Of a stretch of 64,000 nucleotides of DNA, positions 45,152-54,887 are shown piece after piece. The DNA is taken from the NCBI RefSeq assembly GCF_019249295.1, contig NZ_JAESDH010000002.1:124001-188000 (forward strand), in the 5' to 3' direction. Below the pieces are notes generated by a model that was not told where the DNA came from, searched no databases, and worked only from the letters and a program-made list of their open reading frames with translations. The position numbers and the translations under genes were made by a program. This DNA is from Alteromonas antoniana. Its GTDB lineage: Bacteria > Pseudomonadota > Gammaproteobacteria > Enterobacterales > Alteromonadaceae. Each line of letters begins with the position of its first letter. Within the stretch, counting starts at the first letter, position 1.

Positions 45152-46396
45152 TCACTCTTTCAGCTGATTTTTGGCGGCAATCCACTGCGACATATATCGG
45201 GTACTGCTTAATGTGTGATGCCACAGAAGGTGTTGCAGGAAAAGCGGCTGCCGGTGGGACTGAGGATCGCCTGTCAGACTCAAAATTCTATCTAGCAAGG
45301 TCGGGATATGCCTGTCCGGATGAAAAGCTCTAAGACAAGAGAAGCCGGCCTGTTGTGCGGCTACCCACGATGGCTTATCAGCATACAAGCTTGCCGCACT
45401 CTCAACAAATGCGTCCGTGTCATCGTGGCAGGCCCCGGGCCATTTATCTGTCTCTGCAATACCTTCAGCGCCAATGGCGGTGGTGACACTCGGTGAGCCA
45501 GCCTCCATCGCCAGGAGTAGCTTTCCTTTGAGTCCTGCGCCAAAACGCAGCGGCGCGAGCAATACCCTGGCGTGACTGACCACTTGCCAGGCATCGTCAG
45601 CCCAACCCTCAACACAGAATCCCTGCGCAGGATTGTGTAGTTGCGTGGCTTTCTTCGGCGGATAAGCGCCATAAATACGCAATCGGGCACCGGGCACACG
45701 CTTTCTGAGCAACGGCCATATATGCTGCTTTAGTTGCAGTACGGCATCCCAATTGGGGGCATGCCGAAAATTACCAATGGACACAAAATCTTGCCGTTGT
45801 TCATAATCTGGCAGCGAGCTATGAGTATGGGCTTCCTGAACATCGTGAAGCAACGGGAAGTACAAAAGCTGGGAGGCCGGTACCTGATAGTGAGATGTCA
45901 GCAGGGAATATTCAGCAGAGGAAATCACCAGTGTGACATCGCTTCGCAAGATACTGGCAACTTCACGCTGGGCGAGCAGCGTATTTTTACACGCCTGGTC
46001 AACCGGAAGACCATTACGGACCGCCTCCCAGCGAGCTTGTCTGAGACTATGAAGATCTTCCGTGTTGAGAATGCGAATGGCTGACGGACATACCTCTCTG
46101 ACACGCCAGGAAAATTGCTCTTCGGTCATGTAGCGGTCAAAAATAACTACATCGGGACGTATTTCTGCGATTCTGTGATTGAAACTGTCGCAGTTTAGCC
46201 GCACACATTCGACTGCAACACCCAGTGCGCCCAGATCGGCTTTGTGGGAACTGTCAGCCGCAGCGGTCATAAACACGATGTCGTGGTTCTGCTCACGCAT
46301 TGCGGTGAGCAGAGTAAGCATATTTTTCCCGGCGGCAGAGGAGTCAGGCTCTGGCCAGACATAACCGATGATGACAATACGTAACCCAGACAACAC
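45152..46396 (-). CDS. GT4-like glycosyltransferase
   Basis: About 414 residues from GTG 46396, chosen because CGGGAG lies just upstream and the product then begins LSGLRIVIIGYVWPEPDSSA, the normal start of such enzymes. The N-terminal part has the G-rich SSAAGKNMLTLLTAMREQNH loop. The C-terminal GT-B domain has FVSIGNFRHAPNWDAVLQLK, RLRIYGAYPPKKATQL, LLAPLRFGAGLKGKLLLAME (the last Glu aligning with the E-x7-E region) and ATAIGAEGIAET. Donor and acceptor are unknown. It is isolated from other glycan genes. Confidence 0.83.
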   Translation of the reverse strand: MLSGLRIVIIGYVWPEPDSSAAGKNMLTLLTAMREQNHDIVFMTAAADSSHKADLGALGVAVECVRLNCDSFNHRIAEIRPDVVIFDRYMTEEQFSWRVREVCPSAIRILNTEDLHSLRQARWEAVRNGLPVDQACKNTLLAQREVASILRSDVTLVISSAEYSLLTSHYQVPASQLLYFPLLHDVQEAHTHSSLPDYEQRQDFVSIGNFRHAPNWDAVLQLKQHIWPLLRKRVPGARLRIYGAYPPKKATQLHNPAQGFCVEGWADDAWQVVSHARVLLAPLRFGAGLKGKLLLAMEAGSPSVTTAIGAEGIAETDKWPGACHDDTDAFVESAASLYADKPSWVAAQQAGFSCLRAFHPDRHIPTLLDRILSLTGDPQSHRQPLFLQHLLWHHTLSSTRYMSQWIAAKNQLKE

Positions 46397-46514
46397 GTTT
46401 ACTCCCGAACCAAAAAAACAAATGATATCAGATGTTCGCAACGAATGAGTTATCGACAACGCTGACAGAAGATTAGCGCTAATGGCATACTGGTGAAAAA
46501 AGGAAACCAGACGA

Positions 46515-47540
46515 ATGCATCATCTGATATTTGGAAGCGGCCTGATTGGTAGCTACCTTGGTAGTGTCATGACACTCAATAGCGCTAGTGTTGCGTATGT
46601 GGCAAGGGGCGTCTGGAAACAGCGTCTCTCTCAACCGCTGCAATTGACCGACTACCTTGGAAATAAAGGTACCGTAGACGCTCAACACGTTGTTGATGGC
46701 TCTATGGATACACTGCCAGATGTCGTCTGGCTGACGGTAAAATGTACGGCTTTAGCATCAGCATGTGAAGCGCTGACTGACTGGGTAGGCTCTGACACGG
46801 TTATTGTCTGTTGCCAGAATGGCATCAGTGCACATGCTGAGGTGAAACGGTACTTCCCGCGTCATCAGGTGCTGCGGACGATGGTGCCGTTTAATGTGGT
46901 CATAGCAGGTGAGCAACACCTTCACAAAGGTTCGGAAGGCACGCTAGTTATCGAACAGTCTGCCGACAACGTGCTGACTGACTCTCTCGTCAACATCCTG
47001 TCGCATCCACTTCTGCATGCCACGTCGTCTGACAATATCGAAGCGGTGCAGTGGGCGAAGCTGCAACTGAACCTGGGTAACGGCGTGAATGCGCTTGCAG
47101 ATATTCCGGTAAAAGCCATGCTGGAAAACCGCTATTACCGAAAGGTTATTGCCGCGCTGATGTCGGAACTGCTGACCGTCGCGAGGGCGAGAGGCATGCA
47201 GTTACCCAAAGTAGCGCGTCTGCCGGGCTCTCTGATCCCCTGGGTACTGCGGCTGCCAGACCGTGTTTTTAACATCGTCGCCAAACAAATGCTGGCTATT
47301 GATCCGACAGTGAAAACCTCAATGTGGTGGGATCTTCACAACCACAAAGCAACTGAACGTGAATACCTCTACGGCGCGCTGGTCCGGGCTGGCGAAGAAG
47401 TGTCGGTGCCGTGTCCGGTTAACGCATTACTGAACGCATTGATAGCGCAGGTGGAACGTGACAATGACACGGCATCGTATACGCCGTTACCGGCTCAAGT
47501 GATGTACGAAAAAGTCAGAGAAGTGAAGGGCCGCATCTAG
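46515..47540 (+). CDS. Ketopantoate reductase (PanE/ApbA) family protein
   Basis: 341 residues. N-terminal Rossmann loop HHLIFGSGLIGSYLGSVMTL, WLTVKCTALASACEALTDW, the family's CCQNGIS motif and the C-terminal NGVNALADIPVKAMLENRYY and WWDLHNHKATEREYLYGALV with the typical T-E-x-x-x-x-x-G dimer region. The classical sequence uses NADPH to reduce 2-oxo acids. Several members act on other substrates, so the role in pantothenate synthesis is not assured. Confidence 0.8.
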   Translation: MHHLIFGSGLIGSYLGSVMTLNSASVAYVARGVWKQRLSQPLQLTDYLGNKGTVDAQHVVDGSMDTLPDVVWLTVKCTALASACEALTDWVGSDTVIVCCQNGISAHAEVKRYFPRHQVLRTMVPFNVVIAGEQHLHKGSEGTLVIEQSADNVLTDSLVNILSHPLLHATSSDNIEAVQWAKLQLNLGNGVNALADIPVKAMLENRYYRKVIAALMSELLTVARARGMQLPKVARLPGSLIPWVLRLPDRVFNIVAKQMLAIDPTVKTSMWWDLHNHKATEREYLYGALVRAGEEVSVPCPVNALLNALIAQVERDNDTASYTPLPAQVMYEKVREVKGRI

Positions 47541-47891
47541 TCAAATTCGAAAGCAGGTCTTTGCCCTGAACATGTCTGGAAGGCGGGCGTGTTGCGGCTG
47601 GCCTGCATGGAGCTGTTCAACGTGACGACCCCTTGGCAATTACGATAGCAGAAATTGCTGTGTTTACCGTAACCCCACAAGCCTGCCGTAAATCTACGCG
47701 CACACCATAAATCCACGCACCGGCCACATGTTTTCTGGAGATTCGCCTGGTATACCGCAGAAAAAAACAGATATCCTGTGCGATTTTTATGGCGGGGTTG
47801 CGTATAATGTTCTATATCTGAATAACGGATTTAGTATTCGCGCAGGGAACAGCATCGTAATCCTTTTAGAGGTTTCGGAGCATCTGAAAAT
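47541..47891. promoter_or_regulatory. Intergenic region with a TATAAT promoter box for the HDOD gene
   Basis: 351 bases without a gene. TATAAT at 47803-47808 is a consensus -10 box; the -35 at the expected distance is not clear. Direct echoes of CCGTAA (47647-47700 area) and CACGCACCGGCC are present without evident meaning. The HDOD gene has GGAG shortly before 47892. Confidence 0.45.
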
Positions 47892-48737
47892 ATGAACGTG
47901 CAAGATATCGCTGAAAAAGCGAGTGAATTATTTGTTCTTCCTGACTCAGTTACCCGCCTGAAAGCGTGTATGGATGATGATGCCGCAAGCATGGACGACA
48001 TCGCTGAAATTATTGCTTTCGATCCCTCTCTGACCACACAGTTGTTGCGTGTTGCTAACAGTGCGCTGTATCGTTTTCCCAACAGAATTGAAACCATCAC
48101 GAAAGCCCTGCAGGTTATCGGAACACGTTCTGCTTACGATCTTGCGCTGGCTTATGGTGTTACGCATGCGTTCAAAGACGTAGAGGGTAAGGCCATAGAT
48201 CTGGATAAGTTTTGGGAGCAAAGTGTCTCCTGTGGCTTACTGGCTAAATATTTTGCTGAAAAAGAGCGGATGAAACAGCCCGAACGGCTATTTGTTTCCG
48301 GTTTGCTTCATAACATCGGTGAATTGGTCGTGGTGGCACAAATGCCGGAAGAGGCCAAACGGTGTCTGGCGTTTAATTCCAGAGTCAGTCCTCAGGAGTT
48401 ACAGGAAGCCATCCTGGGGTTCAATTACGCCGAGCTCTCGGCGGAACTGATTCGACTGTGGGGTATCCCGGCCTGTATTTTCGAGCCAATTCAGCATATA
48501 CATGAAACGGACACCCCTGCACACAATAAAGATCTGCAAATTCTTCAGCTCTGCTACGTGCTGGCGCTGGACAATGTTAATCCCGAAATATACCCCAGTT
48601 ATAACAACCTCAAACCACATCAGCATGAAATACTTGAACTGGAGCGCGAAGACCTGGAAGACGCGCTTGATATCACTAATCTTCAGTGTATCAGTGTAAT
48701 TTCACTGTTTAACCCAAGTGCATTTATGCTCTACTGA
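47892..48737 (+). CDS. HDOD domain protein
   Basis: 281 residues. The HDOD signature is IIAFDPSLTTQLLRVANSAL, followed by ALQVIGTRSAYDLALAYGVT, ERLFVSGLLHNIGELVVVAQ (HD-like with His-Asn instead of His-Asp) and SAELIRLWGIPACIFEPIQH. HDOD proteins act in signalling, often with c-di-GMP or chemotaxis-type systems, without known phosphohydrolase activity. Single gene; a possible bidirectional hairpin lies beyond it. Confidence 0.88.
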   Translation: MNVQDIAEKASELFVLPDSVTRLKACMDDDAASMDDIAEIIAFDPSLTTQLLRVANSALYRFPNRIETITKALQVIGTRSAYDLALAYGVTHAFKDVEGKAIDLDKFWEQSVSCGLLAKYFAEKERMKQPERLFVSGLLHNIGELVVVAQMPEEAKRCLAFNSRVSPQELQEAILGFNYAELSAELIRLWGIPACIFEPIQHIHETDTPAHNKDLQILQLCYVLALDNVNPEIYPSYNNLKPHQHEILELEREDLEDALDITNLQCISVISLFNPSAFMLY

Positions 48738-48783
48738 GACGTTTGTTGGGGCTCTCTACAGTTTGTGTCGTCTTATCAAAAAA

Positions 48784-48832
48784 CGCAGAGTAAAGGGAAA
48801 TACGTACTAAAACGAATATTCCCTTTACTGCG
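48784..48832. terminator. Candidate bidirectional hairpin between HDOD and thioesterase genes
   Basis: Exact 9-base arms TAAAGGGAA (48791-48799) and TTCCCTTTA (48819-48827), extended by CGCAG / CTGCG outside, with a 19-base loop. It lies between convergent genes; there is no clear T-run. Confidence 0.35.
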
Positions 48833-48861
48833 CCTTACCGCGTGGAAAATTCATATTCTCG

Positions 48862-49677
48862 TTAATCAAACACGGCGACGGTCTGTCTGCTTAGCGCAAT
48901 CACGTCGCCGTGCGCGTTCCAGATTGTTGCTTCGGTATGGCCATAGCCGTCCGCAGCTTGACGGGTATGACACTGGTAGGCAAACCAGTCTGTTCCGCTG
49001 ACTTCATGATGAGGATGGATAAACTCAATATTCCAGCTTACCGTGCTGGCCGGCGCCGGAAACTTCATCATCTGTAGCAGAGTAGGGGGCCAGGCATCAA
49101 TAAGTGTAATGACATGGGCATCGGTAATGCGTTCAGGGGGTTGCTTGAAACGCATGAATCCATGATAGACGCTGTCTTTTTTCCAGCTAAAGGGCAGTCC
49201 GCCTTTATCAATAGACAGGTCAAAGTTTCGTACGAAGCGTGGTGTCACCTTAGGGATTTGCGGAATAAATTTGCCTTTCTTAGGGATCTCCATACCGTGA
49301 CGCTCGCTGCACTCAACCTTAATTCCGGACTTTCTTGCTTTACCAAAACAGGCCTGACAAAACACGCAGATTTTTCCATTCTGAACAATTTGTCCGGAAA
49401 ACTGAGATACGTTACTCCCTTCTCGTAAGCGGGTTACCTCAATGGTAAACGGTGTATCGAGTGCCAGAGGGCCCACAAAGTTGGTGGTAAACGACCGCAG
49501 TAACCGGGCATCGTGTACCTGACGGACAATAGCTTTGTACACCATACCGGCTGAAACACCGCCAAATGCAGTGCGGCCCTGCGCCCAGGTGTCGGGGATC
49601 ACTCGCTCTTTAAATACCCACTTTGACTCACTCTCCTGAACAGGTGTGGGCAGGGATAATAACTCGTCTACATGCAT
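48862..49677 (-). CDS. Acyl-CoA thioesterase, TesB-like double hotdog
   Basis: 271 residues. The first hotdog half has RTAFGGVSAGMVYKAIVRQV (the family's GGVSAG substrate-pocket segment), then LLRSFTTNFVGPLALDTPFT. The second half has VITLIDAWPPTLLQMMKFPA and TVSWNIEFIHPHHEVSGTDW with WNAHGDVIALSRQTVAVFD at the end. The fold and order match thioesterase family PF13622 proteins that hydrolyse acyl-CoA in the cytoplasm. Chain length specificity is unknown. Confidence 0.82.
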   Translation of the reverse strand: MHVDELLSLPTPVQESESKWVFKERVIPDTWAQGRTAFGGVSAGMVYKAIVRQVHDARLLRSFTTNFVGPLALDTPFTIEVTRLREGSNVSQFSGQIVQNGKICVFCQACFGKARKSGIKVECSERHGMEIPKKGKFIPQIPKVTPRFVRNFDLSIDKGGLPFSWKKDSVYHGFMRFKQPPERITDAHVITLIDAWPPTLLQMMKFPAPASTVSWNIEFIHPHHEVSGTDWFAYQCHTRQAADGYGHTEATIWNAHGDVIALSRQTVAVFD

Positions 49678-49843
49678 AATATTCTGGTCTGATCAGTTCA
49701 ATGACGTCATCCTAACCTATACTTACATCGTCGCCAAATCGAATGCTAATACATCTGCTTATGTTAACAAATAACTAACATTTAGTGGTAAGCGCGAGCG
49801 TCTGACGTAGACTGGGACAAACTATCAGGAAGTCAGGTGAATT

Positions 49844-51163
49844 ATGTCTCAATCAGGCGTGGCTACAGCCTCAAAAACGGAGTCGGGGTCTAAAGCATAT
49901 CGTAATTACGTGCTTTTCATTCTGACACTGGTTTATGCGTTTAATTTTATAGACCGGCAGATTGTCGGCATTCTCTCCCCGTTTATTAAAGCGGACCTCG
50001 GGCTTGATGACGCCCAGTTAGGCTGGTTGAAAGGTATTTACTTCGCCTTGCTGTATACCATTGTCGGGATCCCGATTGCCTGGCTGGCAGACCGTTACAA
50101 CCGGGTAAACATTATCGCAATTTCCCTGACCATGTGGAGCGGCTTTACTGCGGCGTCAGGGTTTGCTGCAAATTACTTTCAGCTGGCCGTGGCGCGAATC
50201 GGGGTAGGTATTGGTGAGGCGGGCGGCAGTCCGCCAGCACACAGTATTATTTCCGATCTGTTTCCAAAAGAAAAACGGGCGGGGGCGCTGGCTATTTACT
50301 CGCTGGGAATTCCCTTTGGGATCATGCTGGCATTTTTCGCCTCTGCGTTTTTTCTACAGGGTGGAAAGGCAGACTGGCGAACTGTGATGATTAGCGTAGG
50401 CTTACCAGGCATTGCGCTTGCGCTGTTGCTGAAATTCACAGTAAAAGAGCCAGCCAGAAGTGCAGCGAAACCACCGGCAGAGGGAACCAAAGGGCCTACC
50501 GTCTGGACGTCGGTAAAAGCCTTGTTAAGTGTGCCAACCTGGTGGGGAATGGCGTTAGGTATCTCCTTTGCTTCTTTTGGTAACTACGCGATTTCAACCT
50601 GGATCATTGACTACTATGTTCGAGCGTTCGCGGGGCTGGATATTACCCTGCTGTTGGTAGTGTTTGGTATTACGAACGGTACAGCTTACGCGGGTGGTGT
50701 ATGGCTGGGTGGCGTTATTGCCGACAGGTGGGGTAAAACCAATAAGAAAGCCTATGCATTGTTACCCGCTATTACTTTGATTATCGGCGTGCCAGCGTTC
50801 TATTTTGCGCTCCAGTCACAGGACTTATGGACCTCAGTCGCGTTGTTGACTATTTTACTGTTTACCACCGGATTTTATTTCGGCCCCTGTTTTGCCATGG
50901 CACAAACACTGGCTCCGGTAAATGTAAGGGCGATGTCTACGGCGCTATTCTTCTTTGTGCTTAACATCATCGCGCTGGGTGGCGGACCAACCATTACTGG
51001 AATCATCAGTCAGGCGCTGGTACCCACGTTGGGTGAAACAGAAGCGCTCAGACAGGCACTGTTATACCTTATTGTTCCGTATACCATTGCCATTCTGGTA
51101 TTCTTCTGGACCAGTACCAGAATCGTGGAAGACTGGGATGCCGCAGAGGCCCGCGGCCAGTAA
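49844..51163 (+). CDS. MFS transporter, spinster type
   Basis: 439 residues with 12 predicted membrane segments. The early FVLTLVYAFNFIDRQIVGIL-like start, LAWLADRYNRVNIIAISLTM loop 2-3 motif, and RIGVGIGEAGGSPPAHSIIS then FPKEKRAGALAIYSLGIPFG are typical of the spinster-related clade, which includes many hydrophobic-compound or sphingoid exporters/importers. The substrate is unknown. The gene is followed after 22 bases by an alpha/beta hydrolase gene with a GTG start, so the two are probably one operon. Confidence 0.88.
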   Translation: MSQSGVATASKTESGSKAYRNYVLFILTLVYAFNFIDRQIVGILSPFIKADLGLDDAQLGWLKGIYFALLYTIVGIPIAWLADRYNRVNIIAISLTMWSGFTAASGFAANYFQLAVARIGVGIGEAGGSPPAHSIISDLFPKEKRAGALAIYSLGIPFGIMLAFFASAFFLQGGKADWRTVMISVGLPGIALALLLKFTVKEPARSAAKPPAEGTKGPTVWTSVKALLSVPTWWGMALGISFASFGNYAISTWIIDYYVRAFAGLDITLLLVVFGITNGTAYAGGVWLGGVIADRWGKTNKKAYALLPAITLIIGVPAFYFALQSQDLWTSVALLTILLFTTGFYFGPCFAMAQTLAPVNVRAMSTALFFFVLNIIALGGGPTITGIISQALVPTLGETEALRQALLYLIVPYTIAILVFFWTSTRIVEDWDAAEARGQ

Positions 51164-51185
51164 TTCATAACTATCAGGAGTCAGT

Positions 51186-52058
51186 GTGGATAAGCAGTAT
51201 GATGTAAAAAAGGATGCCGGTGACGGCATTGAGCAAACCGCTTCCACACCGACTCCGGTAACCTACCACTTCGGCCATGCCAATGGTTTCCCGGCTGAAA
51301 GTTACACCACGCTTTTCAATGCGTTGCCTTCACACTGGCAGCGCTTGAGCGTGTCTAAGTTCGGTCATGCGACTCAGTATCCGGTTAGCGCCAATTGGCG
51401 GAATCAGGTGGATGAGTTAATTGCGCACGTTAAAGCCAATCGTCCGGACTCGCAGCCTGTGTATGCTGTCGGACATTCTTTTGGTGCTGTCATTTCTTAC
51501 ATGGCGGCGTGCGAAGCACCTTCACTTTTCAAGGGCCTGATCATGTTCGATCCGCCTTTGGTGACCGGGGTAGCCAGTCTCTTTTTCCGGTTAGCCAAAC
51601 ACACCCCTTACATAGATAAGCTCACGCCCGCGCGACTGGCAGCCTCAAGGCGAACGAGCTGGCCGAGAAGTACGGATCTCGTGGCGTATTTTAAAGGGAA
51701 AGGACTGTTTAAAAACATGGACAAACGTTGCGTTGAAGATTATGTCCATGCGGTTACGCGTCTGCAAGGTGATCACTGGCACCTGACATTCAAAGCCGAT
51801 GTCGAAGCGGAGCTGTTTCGAAACGTCCCGCATAATTTGCACCGATACTATGGCAAGTTAACGTGCCCGGCCGTACTGGTGACAGCCAAAGACACCACGG
51901 TGTGCACAGAACAAAGACGAAATCCGTTTATCAAAGGGAATAATCTGCGCCACGATGTCTTACCGGGAGGGCATATGTTTGTGCTGGAGCGGCCTGAGAC
52001 TGTGGCGGATTATATTACCGCCACAATTTCCCAATGGGAAGCGGCTCAGGGAGCCTGA
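51186..52058 (+). CDS. Alpha/beta hydrolase
   Basis: 290 residues from a GTG start with CAGGAGT upstream. The nucleophile elbow is [13 protein letters not shown] (Gly-His-Ser-Phe-Gly) and the catalytic His lies in [20 protein letters not shown]. The N-terminal oxyanion region is [16 protein letters not shown]. No signal peptide; it acts in the cytoplasm, probably on an ester or lactone imported by the co-transcribed MFS carrier (inference). Its 3' end overlaps the end of the convergent glgC by 13 bases. Confidence 0.85.
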   Translation: MDKQYDVKKDAGDGIEQTASTPTPVTYHFGHANGFPAESYTTLFNALPSHWQRLSVSKFGHATQYPVSANWRNQVDELIAHVKANRPDSQPVYAVGHSFGAVISYMAACEAPSLFKGLIMFDPPLVTGVASLFFRLAKHTPYIDKLTPARLAASRRTSWPRSTDLVAYFKGKGLFKNMDKRCVEDYVHAVTRLQGDHWHLTFKADVEAELFRNVPHNLHRYYGKLTCPAVLVTAKDTTVCTEQRRNPFIKGNNLRHDVLPGGHMFVLERPETVADYITATISQWEAAQGA

Positions 52059-53320
52059 AGCCCGCCAACGGGCTGGCCGAGCATTTCCCGGGTAACCAGT
52101 ACGACGCCTTTATCAGATACCCGGAACCCACGAGCGCGATCCTCGTCATGATTGTAGCCGATTACCGTGCCCTCAGGGATGACGCAACCACGGTCGATAA
52201 TGACTTTTTTCAGTTTGCAGTGCCGCATCACTTCGACGTCAGGCAACATCACCGCTTCTTCAATAAGACCGTATGAGTGCACACGAACATTCGAGAAGCA
52301 CAAACTTCTGCGTAGTGTAGATCCGGAAATGATACAGCCGCCTGATACCACTGAGTTTATGGCTTCACCACGGCGATCATTATCTTCCCAGACAAATTTA
52401 GCGGGTGGTAATTGCTCCTGATAAGTCCAGATGGGCCACTTCTGATCGTACAGATTGAGTTGTGGGACTGGCGCTACCATTTCCATGTTAGCTTCCCAGA
52501 ACGAATCAATCGTTCCTACATCACGCCAGTACGCGTTGCCGTCGTGGCCGCCTTCAAAGGGATAGGCGCAAACGATATGATCTTTAATGATAGAAGGGAT
52601 GATGTCTTTTCCGAAGTCTCTTTGAGAACCCGATGTTTCTGCATCCCGGCGCAGTTGCTCGAACAAAAATTCAGTGTCAAAAACGTAATTCCCCATAGAG
52701 GCCAGACAACGGGTAGGATCATTGGGTAGCGGAGTGGGTGAGGCAGGTTTTTCCTCAAAGCCCAGAATGCGGTAATCCTCGTCTACCGACATGACACCAA
52801 ATGCACCCGCTGCTTCCTCTATCGGCACTGACATACAGGAGACGGTCATTTTGGCGCCGCTTTCTTTATGACGCGCCAGCATGTGTCCATAATCCATACG
52901 GTAGATATGGTCGCCCGAGAGGATCATGACGTACTTTGGCAATTCATCGCGGATAATGTCGATATTCTGGAAGACAGCGTCAGCCGTGCCTTCATACCAG
53001 CTATCAGAGAATCGTTGTGATGCCGGTAAAATTTCTACTGACTCTCCCAGCTCTTTTTTAAAGTGTCCCCAGCCGCGCACCAGGTGGCGGATCAGCGAGT
53101 GTGATTTATATTGAGTGACGACCCCGATGCGGCGAATACCTGAGTTAACACAGTTCGACAGAGGGAAATCGATAATCCGGAACTTACCGCCAAAATACAG
53201 TGCCGGTTTCGCCCGCCAGTTGGTCAGTTCATGCAACCTGGATCCTTTACCACCCGCAAGAATAAGCGCGTAGGTATCCCGGGTCAGGTTACTGATATAG
53301 CGTGAACTGTGATCTGCCAT
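52046..53320 (-). CDS. glgC: Glucose-1-phosphate adenylyltransferase
   Basis: 424 residues, normal length. Conserved [20 protein letters not shown] (nucleotide loop), [71 protein letters not shown] and [16 protein letters not shown]; the C-terminal beta-helix is [19 protein letters not shown] onward. It makes ADP-glucose for glycogen synthesis. No other glg gene is in the window. It is preceded by a 540-base region with a structured repeat. Confidence 0.96.
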   Translation of the reverse strand: MADHSSRYISNLTRDTYALILAGGKGSRLHELTNWRAKPALYFGGKFRIIDFPLSNCVNSGIRRIGVVTQYKSHSLIRHLVRGWGHFKKELGESVEILPASQRFSDSWYEGTADAVFQNIDIIRDELPKYVMILSGDHIYRMDYGHMLARHKESGAKMTVSCMSVPIEEAAGAFGVMSVDEDYRILGFEEKPASPTPLPNDPTRCLASMGNYVFDTEFLFEQLRRDAETSGSQRDFGKDIIPSIIKDHIVCAYPFEGGHDGNAYWRDVGTIDSFWEANMEMVAPVPQLNLYDQKWPIWTYQEQLPPAKFVWEDNDRRGEAINSVVSGGCIISGSTLRRSLCFSNVRVHSYGLIEEAVMLPDVEVMRHCKLKKVIIDRGCVIPEGTVIGYNHDEDRARGFRVSDKGVVLVTREMLGQPVGGLQAP

Positions 53321-53429
53321 CTCTTAATCTCCATCGATCTGGACACGATACCACTGTGTCATAGTGTTTATTTGGCGCATTTCGCCGTTATCGAGAGGGT
53401 CTGTTATGAAAACAGAAGCCCCGGACCTG

Positions 53430-53694
53430 GGGAAGGTGCGATTAAGTCTATAGTCACTCAGCGAGTCCTGAAGTGCGTAGTTGCAAGGCAGGGTTCGAAG
53501 GCAATGGCCTTAGCCCTTGGCGAGAAACCTAACGCAGCAAATGCGTACTTCAGGGCTCGCCCTACGGGGCTTACAGCCAAGCGCCTATTCTTTGTTAGCC
53601 TTTTTTGGCTTAACCCGTTAGGCCTGCAAAAGGCCGTCTCGACTAGCCACTTGGCTGTAAGCCTGAGAGTCCATAGACTTATTCGCACCTTCCC
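53430..53694. repeat. Second MITE-like structured repeat, 265 bp
   Basis: The ends are inverted copies matching at about 28 of 32 bases, starting GGGAAGGTGCGA. Inside are a perfect 14-base pair GGCTTACAGCCAAG (53568-53581) / CTTGGCTGTAAGCC (53650-53663), a pair around CCTGAAGTGCG / CGTACTTCAGG, and GGCCTT-type short pairs. The frames across it (a 138-codon plus-strand and an 80-codon minus-strand one) are products of the palindromic structure, not credible proteins. It lies 110 bases upstream of glgC and has no transposase. It differs in sequence from the repeat at 16957. Confidence 0.72.
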
Positions 53695-53795
53695 TGGCAT
53701 CGCAAACTACGGTGTCCGGTTGTAGAGGCGACGACATCATTTGTCCGTGTTAACCTTAAATCCATATTACACAAGAAAAAATAATATGCCATGAA

Positions 53796-53827
53796 AGTGT
53801 GTCAGTGTGTCAGTGTGTCAGTGCGTC
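53796..53827. repeat. Tandem octamer AGTGTGTC, four copies
   Basis: Three perfect copies of AGTGTGTC and a fourth AGTGCGTC in direct tandem, 40 bases before the nucleoside hydrolase start. Could vary in copy number by slippage. Confidence 0.85.
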
Positions 53828-53866
53828 AGCCGCTGATGTTCACGATTGGTGTGTACAGGAGTAAGT

Positions 53867-54817
53867 ATGGCTGATTCAGAAACCAGACGCCGGGTAATTT
53901 TTGATCATGACGGCGGCATTGATGATTTGTTATCGCTTTTATTGTTATTGCGAATGCCGAACATAGATCTGGTCGGAGTAAGTATAACGCCTGCAGACTG
54001 CTACCCGGGTGATGCACTGATATCGACGCTGAAAATTCTCTCGTTGTGCGGAAAAAGTGATATCCCGGTTCATGTCGGAAATAAGACAGGACCCAATCCG
54101 TTTCCCCCAGACTGGCGAGCGCAGCCACGAATTTGTCATTCTTTGCCTGCTATGTTGCGCGTACAGGAAGCGTCGTCTCATCACGCTGATGTTCCGGCGC
54201 ATCAGTTTATTCGCGAAACCCTGCAACACAGTGATACCCCCCTGACCGTGCTTATGACCGGTCCGGCAACCAATCTGATGTGGGCGTTACAAGACCACCC
54301 GGTACTTTGCGAAAAGGTAGAAGAAGTCGTGTGGATGGGCGGTGCCATTGATGTGAAAGGAAATGTGGCCATGCATGATCATGATGGCAGCGCTGAGTGG
54401 AACGCCTACTGGGATCCTGCGGCCACAGCGTGGTTGGTAGCGAGTGGACTGTCATTGTGCCTGGTACCGCTGGACGCCACCAACGCCTTGCCTGTGGATC
54501 GTGATTTTTTGCGAGAGCTGGCGACATGCAACACGCCGGTATCTGATCTCGCGGGGCAGTTTTGGGCTGCCACGGTGACAGCCATCCCCACCTATGAGTT
54601 TACTTATTATATGTGGGATATCCTTTCTACCAGTGTATTAGGGCTGCCCATAGACACCTATGTGCGAGAGCAGGGGACATTGTCGGTTTCTACCTCTGCA
54701 CCGCAGGCAGGACGCATCTATCGTGATCCTGCTGGCTGCAGTGTGAGCTGGGTGTCATCCGTGGAAGCACAGGAAGCGCGAAGGTTTGTGTTACAGCATC
54801 TTACCGGAGATTTTTAA
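53867..54817 (+). CDS. Nucleoside hydrolase
   Basis: About 316 residues from ATG 53867, chosen for CAGGAGT upstream; an earlier in-frame start has none. The calcium-binding N-terminal motif reads VIFDHDGGIDDLLSLLLLL, a variant of the usual D-x-D-P-G-x-D-D where Pro is Gly. TPLTVLMTGPATNLMWAL (residues ~125) and VWMGGAIDVKGNVAMHDHDG, then SAEWNAYWDPAATAWL, are the expected N-W-x-x-D-P active-site segments. It cleaves ribonucleosides to base and ribose. Neither transporter nor kinase is adjacent. Confidence 0.9.
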   Translation: MADSETRRRVIFDHDGGIDDLLSLLLLLRMPNIDLVGVSITPADCYPGDALISTLKILSLCGKSDIPVHVGNKTGPNPFPPDWRAQPRICHSLPAMLRVQEASSHHADVPAHQFIRETLQHSDTPLTVLMTGPATNLMWALQDHPVLCEKVEEVVWMGGAIDVKGNVAMHDHDGSAEWNAYWDPAATAWLVASGLSLCLVPLDATNALPVDRDFLRELATCNTPVSDLAGQFWAATVTAIPTYEFTYYMWDILSTSVLGLPIDTYVREQGTLSVSTSAPQAGRIYRDPAGCSVSWVSSVEAQEARRFVLQHLTGDF

Positions 54818-54846
54818 TCTCGCACTGCTAATTGTTAATCTTTTGT

Positions 54847-54852
54847 TATAAT
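54847..54852 (+). promoter_or_regulatory. Extended -10 promoter box for the SRPBCC gene
   Basis: TGTTATAAT gives an extended -10 (TG at 54844-54845, TATAAT 54847-54852), 36 bases before the ATG at 54888. No clear -35. Confidence 0.55.
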
Positions 54853-54887
54853 CTGGTCGGTGCAGTTACCTTACTACGGAGAAAGGC

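Noticed and set aside
53485..53500. GGTTCGAA word resembling a tRNA T-loop
   Set aside because: It lies inside the structured repeat and has no matching acceptor or anticodon stems.
53309..53725. 138-codon plus and 80-codon minus frames near glgC
   Set aside because: They coincide with the inverted-repeat element; such frames arise from its structure and show no domain.
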